From NCBI GenBank assembly GCA_965372385.1, contig CBDVCD010000073.1:1-12756 (forward strand): a stretch of DNA of 12,756 nucleotides, written 5' to 3'. A program made the position numbers and the translations under genes. The notes under the pieces are model-generated. The model was not told the origin of the DNA and made no database searches. It worked only from the letters and a program-made list of their open reading frames with translations. How positions within the stretch are numbered: the stretch's first letter is position 1; every line of letters begins with the position of its first letter. Origin of the DNA: JASJBU01 sp965372385 (GTDB lineage Bacteria; Pseudomonadota; Gammaproteobacteria; Chromatiales; Chromatiaceae). Shown piece after piece: positions 1-6,410 of the stretch.

Positions 1-2
1 TG

Positions 3-53
3 ATGCCGGTGCAGAAAGAAGGGGAAGGCGAGGAGAATATCGAGCTTCCTTGA
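3..53 (+). CDS. Possible 3' end of an upstream gene (partial)
   Basis: The plus frame read from base 3 ends at TGA 51-53 and gives an acidic, lysine/glutamate-rich tail (MPVQKEGEGEENIELP) that would suit the C-terminus of a protein starting left of the window. In several gammaproteobacteria secF lies beside suhB, and SecF often has a charged C-terminal tail, but sixteen residues cannot identify a family. It could also be non-coding sequence that happens to be open. The window edge hides the rest. Confidence 0.3.
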   Translation: MPVQKEGEGEENIELP

Positions 54-68
54 ACTCAATGGAGTTTT
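53..68 (+). terminator. Weak hairpin with short T run
   Basis: AACTC (53-57) and GAGTT (62-66) can pair around a 4-base loop, and the stem runs into TTTT (65-68). It sits directly after the TGA at 51-53, where a terminator for an upstream plus-strand gene would be expected. The stem is only 5 bp and A/T-rich, so it may be chance. Confidence 0.22.
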
Positions 69-93
69 GTGCACCTGCAGCAGTGATGACTGG

Positions 94-327
94 TTAAGAA
101 TCCAGCTTGTGGACTGATTTCAGATAGCTGGTTTGGACTGTACCGGAATGGTACAGGCTGTTGGTATCTAGCTTAGGATCATCTGTGCTGAGAGTCCCTA
201 TCTCAGAACCATTCTCAATGGCGTGAACTTGTAACGACAGATCGCCATATTCGCCAAATACATCGCGCATCACAAGCTCCAGTGCCCGGTCACTCAAGGT
301 TTTTTTCTTGTTCTTGTTGTTAGCCAT
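94..327 (-). CDS. Small hypothetical protein, 77 aa
   Basis: An ATG-started minus-strand frame of 77 codons. The N-terminus is strongly basic (MANNKNKKKTLSDRALELVM), followed by a mixed acidic and polar stretch. There is no signal peptide, membrane segment, cysteine pair or recognisable motif. A GGGA at a workable distance from the start could serve as ribosome site. It lies 119 bp downstream of suhB on the same strand and could be read by readthrough. I do not recognise the family. The amino acid composition looks like a real soluble protein rather than a shadow frame, and nothing better occupies the region. Confidence 0.5.
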   Translation of the reverse strand: MANNKNKKKTLSDRALELVMRDVFGEYGDLSLQVHAIENGSEIGTLSTDDPKLDTNSLYHSGTVQTSYLKSVHKLDS

Positions 328-329
328 TG

Positions 330-414
330 CGGTTTTCCCGTGTGGATGATTGCGGAATTCACCGGCGTAACGGGTGATGCACTGGATTCTTGAGGTGGAG
401 CAAAGGGAAAACCG
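330..414. repeat. 10-bp perfect inverted repeat with nested palindrome
   Basis: CGGTTTTCCC (330-339) is exactly complementary to GGGAAAACCG (405-414), 65 bases apart. Inside lies a second inverted pair, TCACC (359-363) and GGTGA (373-377). The whole lies in the 119-bp gap between the small minus-strand gene and suhB and overlaps the small gene's likely ribosome site. It could be a leader structure of the small gene, an operator, or chance in a G/C-balanced spacer. Confidence 0.4.
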
Positions 415-430
415 GGAAGCTGTGAATGGA

Positions 431-447
431 GTTCCCCGGATGGGAAC
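431..447 (-). other. Hairpin at the suhB stop codon
   Basis: GTTCCC (431-436) and GGGAAC (442-447) pair around a 5-base loop, starting at the last base of the suhB TAG stop. On the minus strand no T run follows, so it is not a standard intrinsic terminator. It could stabilise the suhB mRNA 3' end. Confidence 0.3.
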
Positions 448-1244
448 TAAGCGGTCAATTTCTCATCCAGGTGAGGGCGGATGCATCTGAGCATGGCGTT
501 ATGGACCTTAAGGCTGCCGGCAATCACATTTCCGGTCTCGAGAAAACGCTCCCCGCCAGCAATATCGGTCACCATGCCACCGGCCTCTCTGACCAGCAGT
601 ACGCCGGCGGCAAAGTCCCATGGGGCCAACCCCAACTCCCAGAAACCATCCATGCGACCGGCTGCCACATAGGCGAAGTCGAGGGCGGCGGAGCCTGGCC
701 GGCGAATGCCCGCGGTATCTTTGATCAGATCCTTGAGCATGCCCATGTAGTTTTCCGTGAAACGAAAATCCCGATAAGGGATGCCGGTGCCGAGTAGCGC
801 GCCTTCCAACCCCTTGCGGTTTGACACCCGCAACTTGCGGTCATTGAGCAATGCACCATCTCCACGGCTGGTGGTATACATCTCTTCGCTGATGGGGTCA
901 TAGACAACCCCCACTTCCAGACGACCCTTCACCTTCAAGGCAATCGAGATGGAAAACTGGGGAAAGCCGTGCAGATAATTCGTGGTGCCATCCAGAGGAT
1001 CGATTATCCACTGGTAATCGTTGCCGGCATGACTGCCGCTCTCTTCCGCCAGGATGGCATGGCTGGGATACTTCTCACGCAGGATCTCGATAATGGCCTG
1101 TTCAGCGTTTCTGTCCACTTCGGAGACGAACTCGTTCTTACCCTTGCTGGTGACAGTCAGGGTGTCGAGCCGATTGAATGAGCGGGTCAATATCCGTCCG
1201 GCTTCCCGGGCGGCGCGTACCGCAATAGTTAACATCGGATTCAT
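447..1244 (-). CDS. suhB: Inositol-1-monophosphatase SuhB
   Basis: A 265-residue member of the Mg-dependent inositol monophosphatase family, which hydrolyses myo-inositol 1-phosphate. E. coli SuhB (267 aa) also acts as a cofactor of the Nus complex in rRNA antitermination. Visible family marks are the metal-binding glutamates in LAEESG (E67, E68), the DPLDGTTNY box (D82, D85) and the C-terminal APWDFAAG box (D210). I chose the ATG at 1242-1244 because the protein then begins MNPMLTIAVRAAREAG, nearly identical to the E. coli start; a TTG eight codons upstream (1266-1268) opens the same frame but adds unconserved residues. It is divergent from trmJ across an 80-bp gap. Confidence 0.95.
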   Translation of the reverse strand: MNPMLTIAVRAAREAGRILTRSFNRLDTLTVTSKGKNEFVSEVDRNAEQAIIEILREKYPSHAILAEESGSHAGNDYQWIIDPLDGTTNYLHGFPQFSISIALKVKGRLEVGVVYDPISEEMYTTSRGDGALLNDRKLRVSNRKGLEGALLGTGIPYRDFRFTENYMGMLKDLIKDTAGIRRPGSAALDFAYVAAGRMDGFWELGLAPWDFAAGVLLVREAGGMVTDIAGGERFLETGNVIAGSLKVHNAMLRCIRPHLDEKLTA

Positions 1245-1264
1245 GGGCGGCGAGGATACAGCAA

Positions 1265-1298
1265 GCAACTAAGTGGATAAAGTGATATTAATAGTTGC
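1265..1298. repeat. 7-bp inverted repeat in divergent promoter region
   Basis: GCAACTA (1265-1271) and TAGTTGC (1292-1298) are perfect inverted arms separated by 20 bp, in the 80-bp gap between the divergent starts of suhB and trmJ. The gap is A/T-rich and should carry both promoters, but I could not find a convincing -35/-10 pair for either gene. The repeat could be an operator; 7-bp arms may also arise by chance. Confidence 0.25.
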
Positions 1299-1324
1299 GA
1301 TTACTTACGGGAAGATCAATATAC

Positions 1325-2050
1325 ATGTTAGAGAACATCAGAATCGTGTTGGTCGATACCAGTCATCCCGGCAATATCGGCGCAACGGCCAGGGCCATGA
1401 AAAACATGTGCCTGGAGCGGCTTTGCCTGGTCACACCCCGGTATTATCCCAGCGCGGAAGCGACAGCACGGGCCTCTGGAGCGGATGACCTATTGGGCCG
1501 AGCCAAGATCTTCAATAGTCTGGATGCGGCACTCAAGGAGTGCCGCTTGGTGATCGGCACCAGCGCCCGGGAACGTACCGTCTCCTGGCCCATATTGACG
1601 CCACGGGAGTGTGGGGCAAAGCTGGTGGAGGAGGCGGCTGAAGAGCCTGTCGCGCTGGTGTTCGGGCGGGAGAGTTCTGGCCTGAGCAACGAGGAGCTGG
1701 ACCGCTGTAACCATCTGGTGCATATCCCCACGAATGCGGCATACAGTTCTCTGAATCTGGCCGCGGCGGTACAGGTACTCGCCTATGAGGTCTATCTGGC
1801 CTGGTTGGCCAATCATGAGGTGGTAACCGTTCCCCAGAGAGAGGTGGCCTCTGCTGAGATGATGGAGGGTTTTCACGGCCATTTGGCCCAGGCCCTGGAG
1901 GAGATCGGGTTTGCTGATCCAAAACAGTCTGATAAGTTACTCAGGCGCCTGCGCAGTCTGTTTCATCGTGCCCGTCCCGATCGGGATGAGCTGAATATCC
2001 TGCGGGGTATTCTCAGTGCGGCGCAGGGGCGCAAGTCGATGCGGCGATAA
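1325..2050 (+). CDS. trmJ: tRNA (cytidine/uridine-2'-O-)-methyltransferase TrmJ
   Basis: A 241-residue SPOUT-family methyltransferase that in E. coli 2'-O-methylates position 32 of tRNAs using S-adenosylmethionine. The N-terminus MLENIRIVLVDTSHPGNIG matches TrmJ closely, with the catalytic-site NIGATARAM stretch at about residues 17-25. The knot motifs are present: VFGRESSGL near 112-120 and SSLNLAAAVQ near 141-150. The ATG at 1325 is preferred over an in-frame ATG ten codons upstream because homologues begin here and GGGAAG (1309-1314) sits 10 bases before it. It leads the plus-strand run trmJ-cysE-isc; a 124-bp gap precedes cysE. Confidence 0.95.
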   Translation: MLENIRIVLVDTSHPGNIGATARAMKNMCLERLCLVTPRYYPSAEATARASGADDLLGRAKIFNSLDAALKECRLVIGTSARERTVSWPILTPRECGAKLVEEAAEEPVALVFGRESSGLSNEELDRCNHLVHIPTNAAYSSLNLAAAVQVLAYEVYLAWLANHEVVTVPQREVASAEMMEGFHGHLAQALEEIGFADPKQSDKLLRRLRSLFHRARPDRDELNILRGILSAAQGRKSMRR

Positions 2051-2163
2051 ATTTTCTATGCTCATAGGTAAACCGATAAAAAGAGTACCCTAGTAATTCA
2101 TATGGGAATGTGGATAATCTGCTGCCCTTGTGTTTTAAATAGCCTTATTTGGCCATTTTTATC

Positions 2164-2169
2164 AGGAAG
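2164..2169 (+). promoter_or_regulatory. Ribosome binding site that decides the cysE start
   Basis: AGGAAG lies 5 bases before the GTG at 2175. The earlier in-frame GTG at 2169 overlaps this site and would have no ribosome site at proper spacing. Confidence 0.6.
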
Positions 2170-2174
2170 TGGTT

Positions 2175-3014
2175 GTGCAGTCTGAATCTGTAACATCGCA
2201 GAAAAAGCCCCATTTTTTTGAAGACATCCAATGTGTCTTCGAGCGCGACCCGGCGGCGCGCAATACCTTTGAGGTTGTGACCACCTACCCTGGTGTGCAT
2301 GCGATCATCTTCCACCGGCTTTCCCATGCCCTATGGAATTTTGGTTTAAAATGGCTGGCCCGTATGTTATCCAATGTGGCACGGCTGCTCACGGGCATCG
2401 AAATACATCCGGGTGCGCAGATTGGCCGGCGTTTTTTCATTGATCATGGTATGGGGGTGGTGATCGGTGAAACGGCGATCATTGGTGATGACTGTACCCT
2501 CTACCATGGAGTGACTCTGGGAGGCACCAGCTGGCAGAAGGGTAAACGTCATCCAACCCTGATGAACAATGTGGTCGTAGGCGCCGGCGCCAAGGTTTTG
2601 GGCCCCATAGAGATCAGCGAGGGCGGCAGGATTGGTTCCAATGCCGTGGTGGTAAAAGATGTTCCCCCTGGCGCCACGGTGGTGGGAGTGCCGGGTAGAT
2701 TGATCAATCGTTCCCGTTCCGGTGGCACTGAACATCGTGAAGCCATTGCCAACAAGATCGGCTTTGATGCCTATGGGGCCACGAAAGATGCCCCAGACCC
2801 GGTGGCCCACGCCATCAACTGCATGCTAGACCACATGCATGTGGTCGACAAGAAGATGCAAGCCATGTGCGAGGTACTCAAAAACATGGGTATAGAGGAA
2901 GGAGAGGTCCTGCCTGATCTGGATTCCTGTGAGATTGTCTCAACGGCTGAAGAGCTGCTGAAACTTGACGAGGAGGGTGAGGAGGAGAAACCCGGCAATC
3001 AACAGGGTGGGTAA
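2175..3014 (+). CDS. cysE: Serine O-acetyltransferase CysE
   Basis: Makes O-acetylserine from serine and acetyl-CoA, the committed step of cysteine synthesis. It is about 279 residues from the GTG at 2175. The first 70 residues form the helical serine acetyltransferase domain. The left-handed beta-helix of hexapeptide repeats follows, with the active-site stretch IDHGMGVVIGETAIIGDD and the LYHGVTLGGTSWQKGKRHP loop, ending at VVGVPGR near residue 175. About 100 more residues follow: a helical part (DPVAHAINCMLDHMHVVDKK) and an acidic end rich in glutamate. This tail is longer than and unlike the short E. coli CysE end that senses cysteine. The place directly upstream of iscR suggests a role in feeding cysteine to IscS. 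Confidence 0.93.
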   Translation: MQSESVTSQKKPHFFEDIQCVFERDPAARNTFEVVTTYPGVHAIIFHRLSHALWNFGLKWLARMLSNVARLLTGIEIHPGAQIGRRFFIDHGMGVVIGETAIIGDDCTLYHGVTLGGTSWQKGKRHPTLMNNVVVGAGAKVLGPIEISEGGRIGSNAVVVKDVPPGATVVGVPGRLINRSRSGGTEHREAIANKIGFDAYGATKDAPDPVAHAINCMLDHMHVVDKKMQAMCEVLKNMGIEEGEVLPDLDSCEIVSTAEELLKLDEEGEEEKPGNQQGG

Positions 3015-3038
3015 TACTTGACTAAATTGCTGGGTAAT
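3014..3038 (+). promoter_or_regulatory. Putative type 1 IscR binding site
   Basis: The left half, ATACTTGACTAAAT, fits the published E. coli type 1 IscR consensus (ATASYYGACT then A/T-rich centre). The right half, TGCTGGGTAAT, keeps only part of the expected AGTC-RRSTAT symmetry. The site overlaps the -35 box of the iscR promoter, where cluster-loaded IscR represses its own operon in E. coli. Assignment rests on position and half-site match. Confidence 0.6.
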
Positions 3039-3045
3039 GTATATT
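3018..3045 (+). promoter_or_regulatory. iscR operon promoter
   Basis: TTGACT (3018-3023) and TATATT (3040-3045) are good sigma-70 -35 and -10 boxes with a 16-bp spacer. The start would fall near 3052, giving a leader of about 25 bases. The -35 box begins right after the cysE stop at 3014, so iscR has its own promoter beside any readthrough from cysE. Confidence 0.75.
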
Positions 3046-3076
3046 AGCGCTTGAAGATGTTCTTGGAGTCAAACGA

Positions 3077-3559
3077 GTGAAACTTACCACAAAAGGTCGT
3101 TATGCCGTAACCGCGATGTTGGATCTGGCCCTCCATTTCGGAGAGGGTCCCATCACCTTGTCAGACATAGCTCAACGACAGGGGATTTCACTCTCCTATC
3201 TGGAGCAGCTGTTTGCCCGCCTGCGCAGGAAATCCCTTGTCTCCAGTGTGCGTGGACCTGGTGGAGGCTATAGCCTGGGCCGTGAAGCAGCCGAGATCTT
3301 TGTTGGTGAGGTCATTACCGCGGTCGATGAGAACGTGGATACCACCCGTTGTCACGGTGCCCACAATTGCCAGAACAATGGTCGTTGCCTAACACACGAC
3401 CTCTGGACCGATCTCAGCAACCAGATCTACAACTATCTCAACCAAATAAGCCTGCAGGATCTGATGGATCGTCAGGCCGTACGCGAAGTGGCAAAACGCC
3501 AGAATGATTCAGACTGCACAGAGATTGAGCTGGCTGATGTGAGTCAAGCCAGGGCCTGA
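3077..3559 (+). CDS. iscR: Iron-sulfur cluster regulator IscR
   Basis: An Rrf2-family winged-helix transcription factor of 160 residues that binds a [2Fe-2S] cluster and represses the isc operon when clusters are plentiful. The start is GTG, backed by GGAG (3065-3068) and by the family N-terminus MKLTTKGRYAVTAMLDLAL. The recognition helix region ISLSYLEQLFARLRR and the wing SVRGPGGGYSLGR are intact. The cluster ligands C92, C98, C104 and H107 sit at exactly the E. coli positions. It is followed 19 bp later by iscS. The tail after residue 140 varies freely in the family and ends here in an acidic stretch. Confidence 0.97.
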   Translation: MKLTTKGRYAVTAMLDLALHFGEGPITLSDIAQRQGISLSYLEQLFARLRRKSLVSSVRGPGGGYSLGREAAEIFVGEVITAVDENVDTTRCHGAHNCQNNGRCLTHDLWTDLSNQIYNYLNQISLQDLMDRQAVREVAKRQNDSDCTEIELADVSQARA

Positions 3560-3578
3560 ACAAGTTTTGGAGCGATAG

Positions 3579-4793
3579 ATGAAGTTACCGATCTATATGG
3601 ACTACTCGGCCACTACACCGGTCGATCCGCGTGTGGCGGAGTTGATGTGCAGCTACCTCACCCTAGAGGGTGAATTCGGTAATCCAGCCTCCCGTTCCCA
3701 TCCGTTTGGCTGGAATGCGGATGAAGCCGTGACTAAGGCGCGCCGGCAGGTGGCGGATCTGCTTAATGCCGATCCGAAGGAGATCGTCTGGACCTCCGGG
3801 GCTACCGAATCCGACAATCTGGCGATCAAGGGCGTGGCCCATTTCTACCACAAGAGAGGCAAGCACATCGTCACCTGCAAGACCGAGCACAAGGCGGTCC
3901 TCGATACCTGCCGTCAGCTGGAGCGGGAGGGTTTCGAGGTCACCTATCTTGTTCCCGAAGCCAGTGGCCTGATCGATCTGGCCAAACTGGAGGCGGTACT
4001 GCGTGATGACACCATCCTGGTCTCCATCATGCACGTCAACAACGAGGTGGGGGTGATCCAGGATATCGAGGCGATCGGTGAACTGACCCGTTCCCGCAAG
4101 ATCCTGTTGCATGTGGATGCGGCCCAGAGCGCGGGTAAAGTGCCGATCGACCTGGAGAGGCTCAAGGTGGACCTGATGTCCTTCTCCGCGCACAAGACCT
4201 ACGGTCCGAAAGGTATCGGCGCGCTTTATGTCAGGCGCAAGCCCCGGGTGCGTCTGGAGGCTCAGATGCACGGCGGTGGCCACGAGCGTGGCATGCGCTC
4301 CGGCACCCTGGCTACCCATCAGATCGTCGGCATGGGTGAGGCCTTCCAGATCGCTGGCGAGGAGATGGCCACTGAGAACGAACGGCTGCTTGGCCTGCGC
4401 AAGCGTCTGTGGGACGGCATCAAGGACATGGAGGAGGTCTATCTGAACGGCGACGAGGAGCAACGAGTTGCCGGCAACCTGAACGTGAGTTTCGCCTTTG
4501 TCGAGGGCGAATCCTTGATCATGGCGCTGAAGGACCTGGCGGTCTCTTCCGGTTCGGCCTGTACCTCCGCCAGTCTGGAACCCAGCTATGTGCTGCGGGC
4601 CCTGGGGCGCGAGGATGAGTTGGCGCATAGCTCCCTGCGTTTTACATTTGGTCGCTTTTCCAGCGTGGATGAGGTCGACTATGCGATCAACAAGATTCGC
4701 ACCGAGGTGGAGCGTCTGCGGGAATTATCCCCCCTCTGGGAGATGTTCAAGGACGGTATTGATCTAAAATCAATCCAGTGGGCGGCACACTAA
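3579..4793 (+). CDS. iscS: Cysteine desulfurase IscS
   Basis: A pyridoxal-phosphate enzyme of 404 residues that removes sulfur from cysteine and passes the persulfide to IscU and to tRNA-thiolation partners. The PLP lysine is K206 in SFSAHKTYGPKG, the acid-base histidine is H104 in KTEHKAV, and the sulfur-carrying cysteine is C328 in the mobile loop SSGSACTSASLEPSYV; all match E. coli numbering. The C-terminal SIQWAAH end, which in E. coli helps dock IscU, is present. TTGGAG about ten bases before the ATG gives a ribosome site. Second gene of the isc operon. Confidence 0.98.
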   Translation: MKLPIYMDYSATTPVDPRVAELMCSYLTLEGEFGNPASRSHPFGWNADEAVTKARRQVADLLNADPKEIVWTSGATESDNLAIKGVAHFYHKRGKHIVTCKTEHKAVLDTCRQLEREGFEVTYLVPEASGLIDLAKLEAVLRDDTILVSIMHVNNEVGVIQDIEAIGELTRSRKILLHVDAAQSAGKVPIDLERLKVDLMSFSAHKTYGPKGIGALYVRRKPRVRLEAQMHGGGHERGMRSGTLATHQIVGMGEAFQIAGEEMATENERLLGLRKRLWDGIKDMEEVYLNGDEEQRVAGNLNVSFAFVEGESLIMALKDLAVSSGSACTSASLEPSYVLRALGREDELAHSSLRFTFGRFSSVDEVDYAINKIRTEVERLRELSPLWEMFKDGIDLKSIQWAAH

Positions 4794-4821
4794 GACCGGC
4801 AGTCGCAGTGCGAATTACGTT

Positions 4822-4851
4822 CCGCGGGTAACCCTGAGAGGAATACCGCGG
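4822..4851 (+). other. Stem-loop in the iscS-iscU gap
   Basis: CCGCGG-G-TA (4822-4830) can pair with TACCGCGG (4844-4851): 8 base pairs with one bulged G and a 13-base loop. It stands in the 88-bp spacer between iscS and iscU, much wider than the other gaps nearby. There is no T run, so it is not a terminator. A processing or mRNA-stability element is possible. Confidence 0.45.
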
Positions 4852-4881
4852 AATGACTACTTAAGTTAAGAGGTTAATGTT

Positions 4882-5265
4882 ATGGCATACAGCGAAAAGG
4901 TTCTCGACCACTATGAGCACCCCCGCAATGTGGGCGCCTTCGATAAAGGCGACAAGCGTGTAGGCACGGGTATGGTGGGTGCTCCCGCTTGTGGCGACGT
5001 GATGCGTCTGCAGATCAAGGTGAATGATGATGGCGTGATCGAGGATGCCAGATTCAAAACCTACGGCTGTGGTTCCGCCATTGCCTCCAGCAGCCTGTTG
5101 ACCGAATGGGTCAAAGGCAAGACCCTGGAAGAGGCCCAACAGATCAAGAATTCCGAGATTGCCGAGGAGCTGGCCCTACCGCCGGTGAAGGTACATTGCT
5201 CTGTGTTGGCGGAAGATGCCATCAAGGCGGCGATCAAAGATTTTGCGGACAAGAAGGACAACTGA
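4882..5265 (+). CDS. iscU: Iron-sulfur cluster scaffold protein IscU
   Basis: The scaffold on which IscS sulfur and iron are built into a [2Fe-2S] cluster, which is then released by HscA and HscB. It is 127 residues long. The cluster ligands C37 (PACGDV), C63 (YGCGSA) and C106 (VHCSVL), with D39 and H105, stand at the E. coli positions. The HscA recognition motif LPPVK is at residues 99-103, consistent with hscA and hscB downstream. AAGAGG (4868-4873) is a clear ribosome site 8 bases before the ATG. Confidence 0.98.
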   Translation: MAYSEKVLDHYEHPRNVGAFDKGDKRVGTGMVGAPACGDVMRLQIKVNDDGVIEDARFKTYGCGSAIASSSLLTEWVKGKTLEEAQQIKNSEIAEELALPPVKVHCSVLAEDAIKAAIKDFADKKDN

Positions 5266-5307
5266 CAGGGCCTTGTCGACCCATGCTGAACCGATAGGGG
5301 AATCCTC

Positions 5308-5631
5308 ATGACAATCACAATCACCGCAGCGGCGGCACACCACGTCCAGCAGTTTCTCGACAACCGAGGCAAGGGTGTCGGTATCCGCCTGGGGGTGCGT
5401 ACATCCGGCTGTTCGGGTATGGCCTATGAGATGGAGTTTGCCGATGAGGTCGGCGAAGACGATCTGGTGTTCGAGGACCGGGGTGTCAAGGTAGTCATAG
5501 ACCCCAAGAGCCTGGTCTATCTGGATGGCACACAAGTCGACTACACCAAGGAAGGGCTCAATGAGGGATTTAAATTCAACAACCCCAACGTCAAGAGCGA
5601 ATGTGGTTGTGGTGAGAGTTTCGGAATCTGA
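5308..5631 (+). CDS. iscA: A-type iron-sulfur carrier IscA
   Basis: A 107-residue A-type carrier that accepts iron or clusters and hands them to target apoproteins. The three invariant cysteines are present: C35 in TSGCSGMAY, and C99 and C101 in the C-terminal ECGCGESF. GGGGAA about 6 bases before the ATG is the ribosome site. It lies 42 bp after iscU. The gene ends 46 bp before a terminator-like hairpin, so transcription may partly stop here. Confidence 0.97.
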   Translation: MTITITAAAAHHVQQFLDNRGKGVGIRLGVRTSGCSGMAYEMEFADEVGEDDLVFEDRGVKVVIDPKSLVYLDGTQVDYTKEGLNEGFKFNNPNVKSECGCGESFGI

Positions 5632-5677
5632 CGGTTCCCCAATAACCTACGTTTTTTTATTTAACCTTATGATCCGC

Positions 5678-5704
5678 GGCCACCTTTAGAGTGGCCTTTT
5701 TTTT
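5678..5704 (+). terminator. Intrinsic terminator-like hairpin between iscA and hscB
   Basis: GGCCAC (5678-5683) pairs perfectly with GTGGCC (5691-5696) around a 7-base loop, followed at once by eight T (5697-5704). This is a textbook intrinsic terminator shape, within what is normally one operon. The hscB ATG begins only 3 bases after the T tract, so the hairpin also fills the place of the hscB ribosome site. Confidence 0.8.
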
Positions 5705-5707
5705 GCT

Positions 5708-6256
5708 ATGCTGGATTTTTCGAAAAACTATTTTGAACTCTTTGGCCTGCCGGTCGATTTTATCGTGGACGGTGATTCGCTGGCGGAACGCTATCGTGAG
5801 CTGCAGCGGGTGATCCATCCCGACCGTTATGCCAATGCCTCGGAGCAGGAGCGCCGTCTCTCCATGCAGGGTGCCTCGCGTATCAACGAAGCCTTGGAAA
5901 CCCTGAAAGATCCCATCACCCGGGCCAGCTATCTGCTCACCCTGCATGGTATAGAGATGGACGCCCAGAAGGAGACCACGCAGGACATGGCCTTTCTCAT
6001 GGAGCAGATGGATCTGCGGGAGGAACTGGCCGGGATCAGAGAGCAGGCCGATCCCTATGCCGCCATCCTTGATCTGGCTGGCCGGGTCAACAGGCAGATC
6101 AAGACCCGGGTCGGGCAGATGGCGGTGCAGTTCGAATACGCCACGCCGGAACAGCTGGAAGCGGCGCGAGAGATCCTGCGCAAGCTGCGTTTTCTGCAGA
6201 AACTACGCAGTGAGGTAGAATTCGTAGCAGCGGAAATCGAAGACGAGATTTCCTGA
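5708..6256 (+). CDS. hscB: Fe-S assembly co-chaperone HscB
   Basis: A 182-residue J-domain protein that brings IscU to HscA and stimulates its ATPase. The N-terminal J domain carries HPD at residues 37-39 after the helix ERYRELQRVI, and the C-terminal three-helix part that holds IscU (about 95-180) is complete. The start follows homologues (NYFELFGLP near the N-terminus) and no other in-frame start fits. No ribosome site is visible: the eight T and the terminator stem precede the ATG. Translation may therefore be weak or depend on the fold of the leader. Confidence 0.95.
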   Translation: MLDFSKNYFELFGLPVDFIVDGDSLAERYRELQRVIHPDRYANASEQERRLSMQGASRINEALETLKDPITRASYLLTLHGIEMDAQKETTQDMAFLMEQMDLREELAGIREQADPYAAILDLAGRVNRQIKTRVGQMAVQFEYATPEQLEAAREILRKLRFLQKLRSEVEFVAAEIEDEIS

Positions 6257-6266
6257 CGGATCAGCC

Positions 6267-6321
6267 AGTGTGGTGTAACGTATAAACGCTGATATGCGCC
6301 CTTTATACGTGACACCACACT
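6267..6321 (+). repeat. Near-perfect 20-bp inverted repeat between hscB and hscA
   Basis: The arm at 6267-6286 (begins AGTGTGGTGT, ends CGTATAAA) and the arm at 6302-6321 (begins TTTATACG, ends ACACCACACT) are complementary at 19 of 20 positions. Inside, CGC (6287-6289) and GCG (6296-6298) can extend the stem around a TGATAT loop. No T run follows, so it is not a standard terminator. It is 10 bp after the hscB stop, in a 154-bp gap that is wide for an operon. An mRNA processing or stability hairpin, an operator, or a dispersed palindromic repeat are all possible. Confidence 0.85.
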
Positions 6322-6410
6322 CAAATGGCGAGTTTGCAATGACTTAATGGGTATTGCGGAATTTTCGGCCTCTCCCAAGAGGTACAAAACGAAATCGGGG
6401 ATGGTAAAAG

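Noticed and set aside
2113..2118. GATAAT as the -10 box of a cysE promoter
   Set aside because: No acceptable -35 box lies 16-18 bp upstream, so I could not support a promoter.
3663..4628. 321-codon open frame on the minus strand opposite iscS
   Set aside because: iscS is complete and conserved to the residue; the opposite frame has no motif.
6369..6382. CCTCT/AGAGG hairpin before hscA considered as a terminator or attenuator
   Set aside because: Only 5 bp, no T run, and not near a start codon in a way that would hide it; likely chance.
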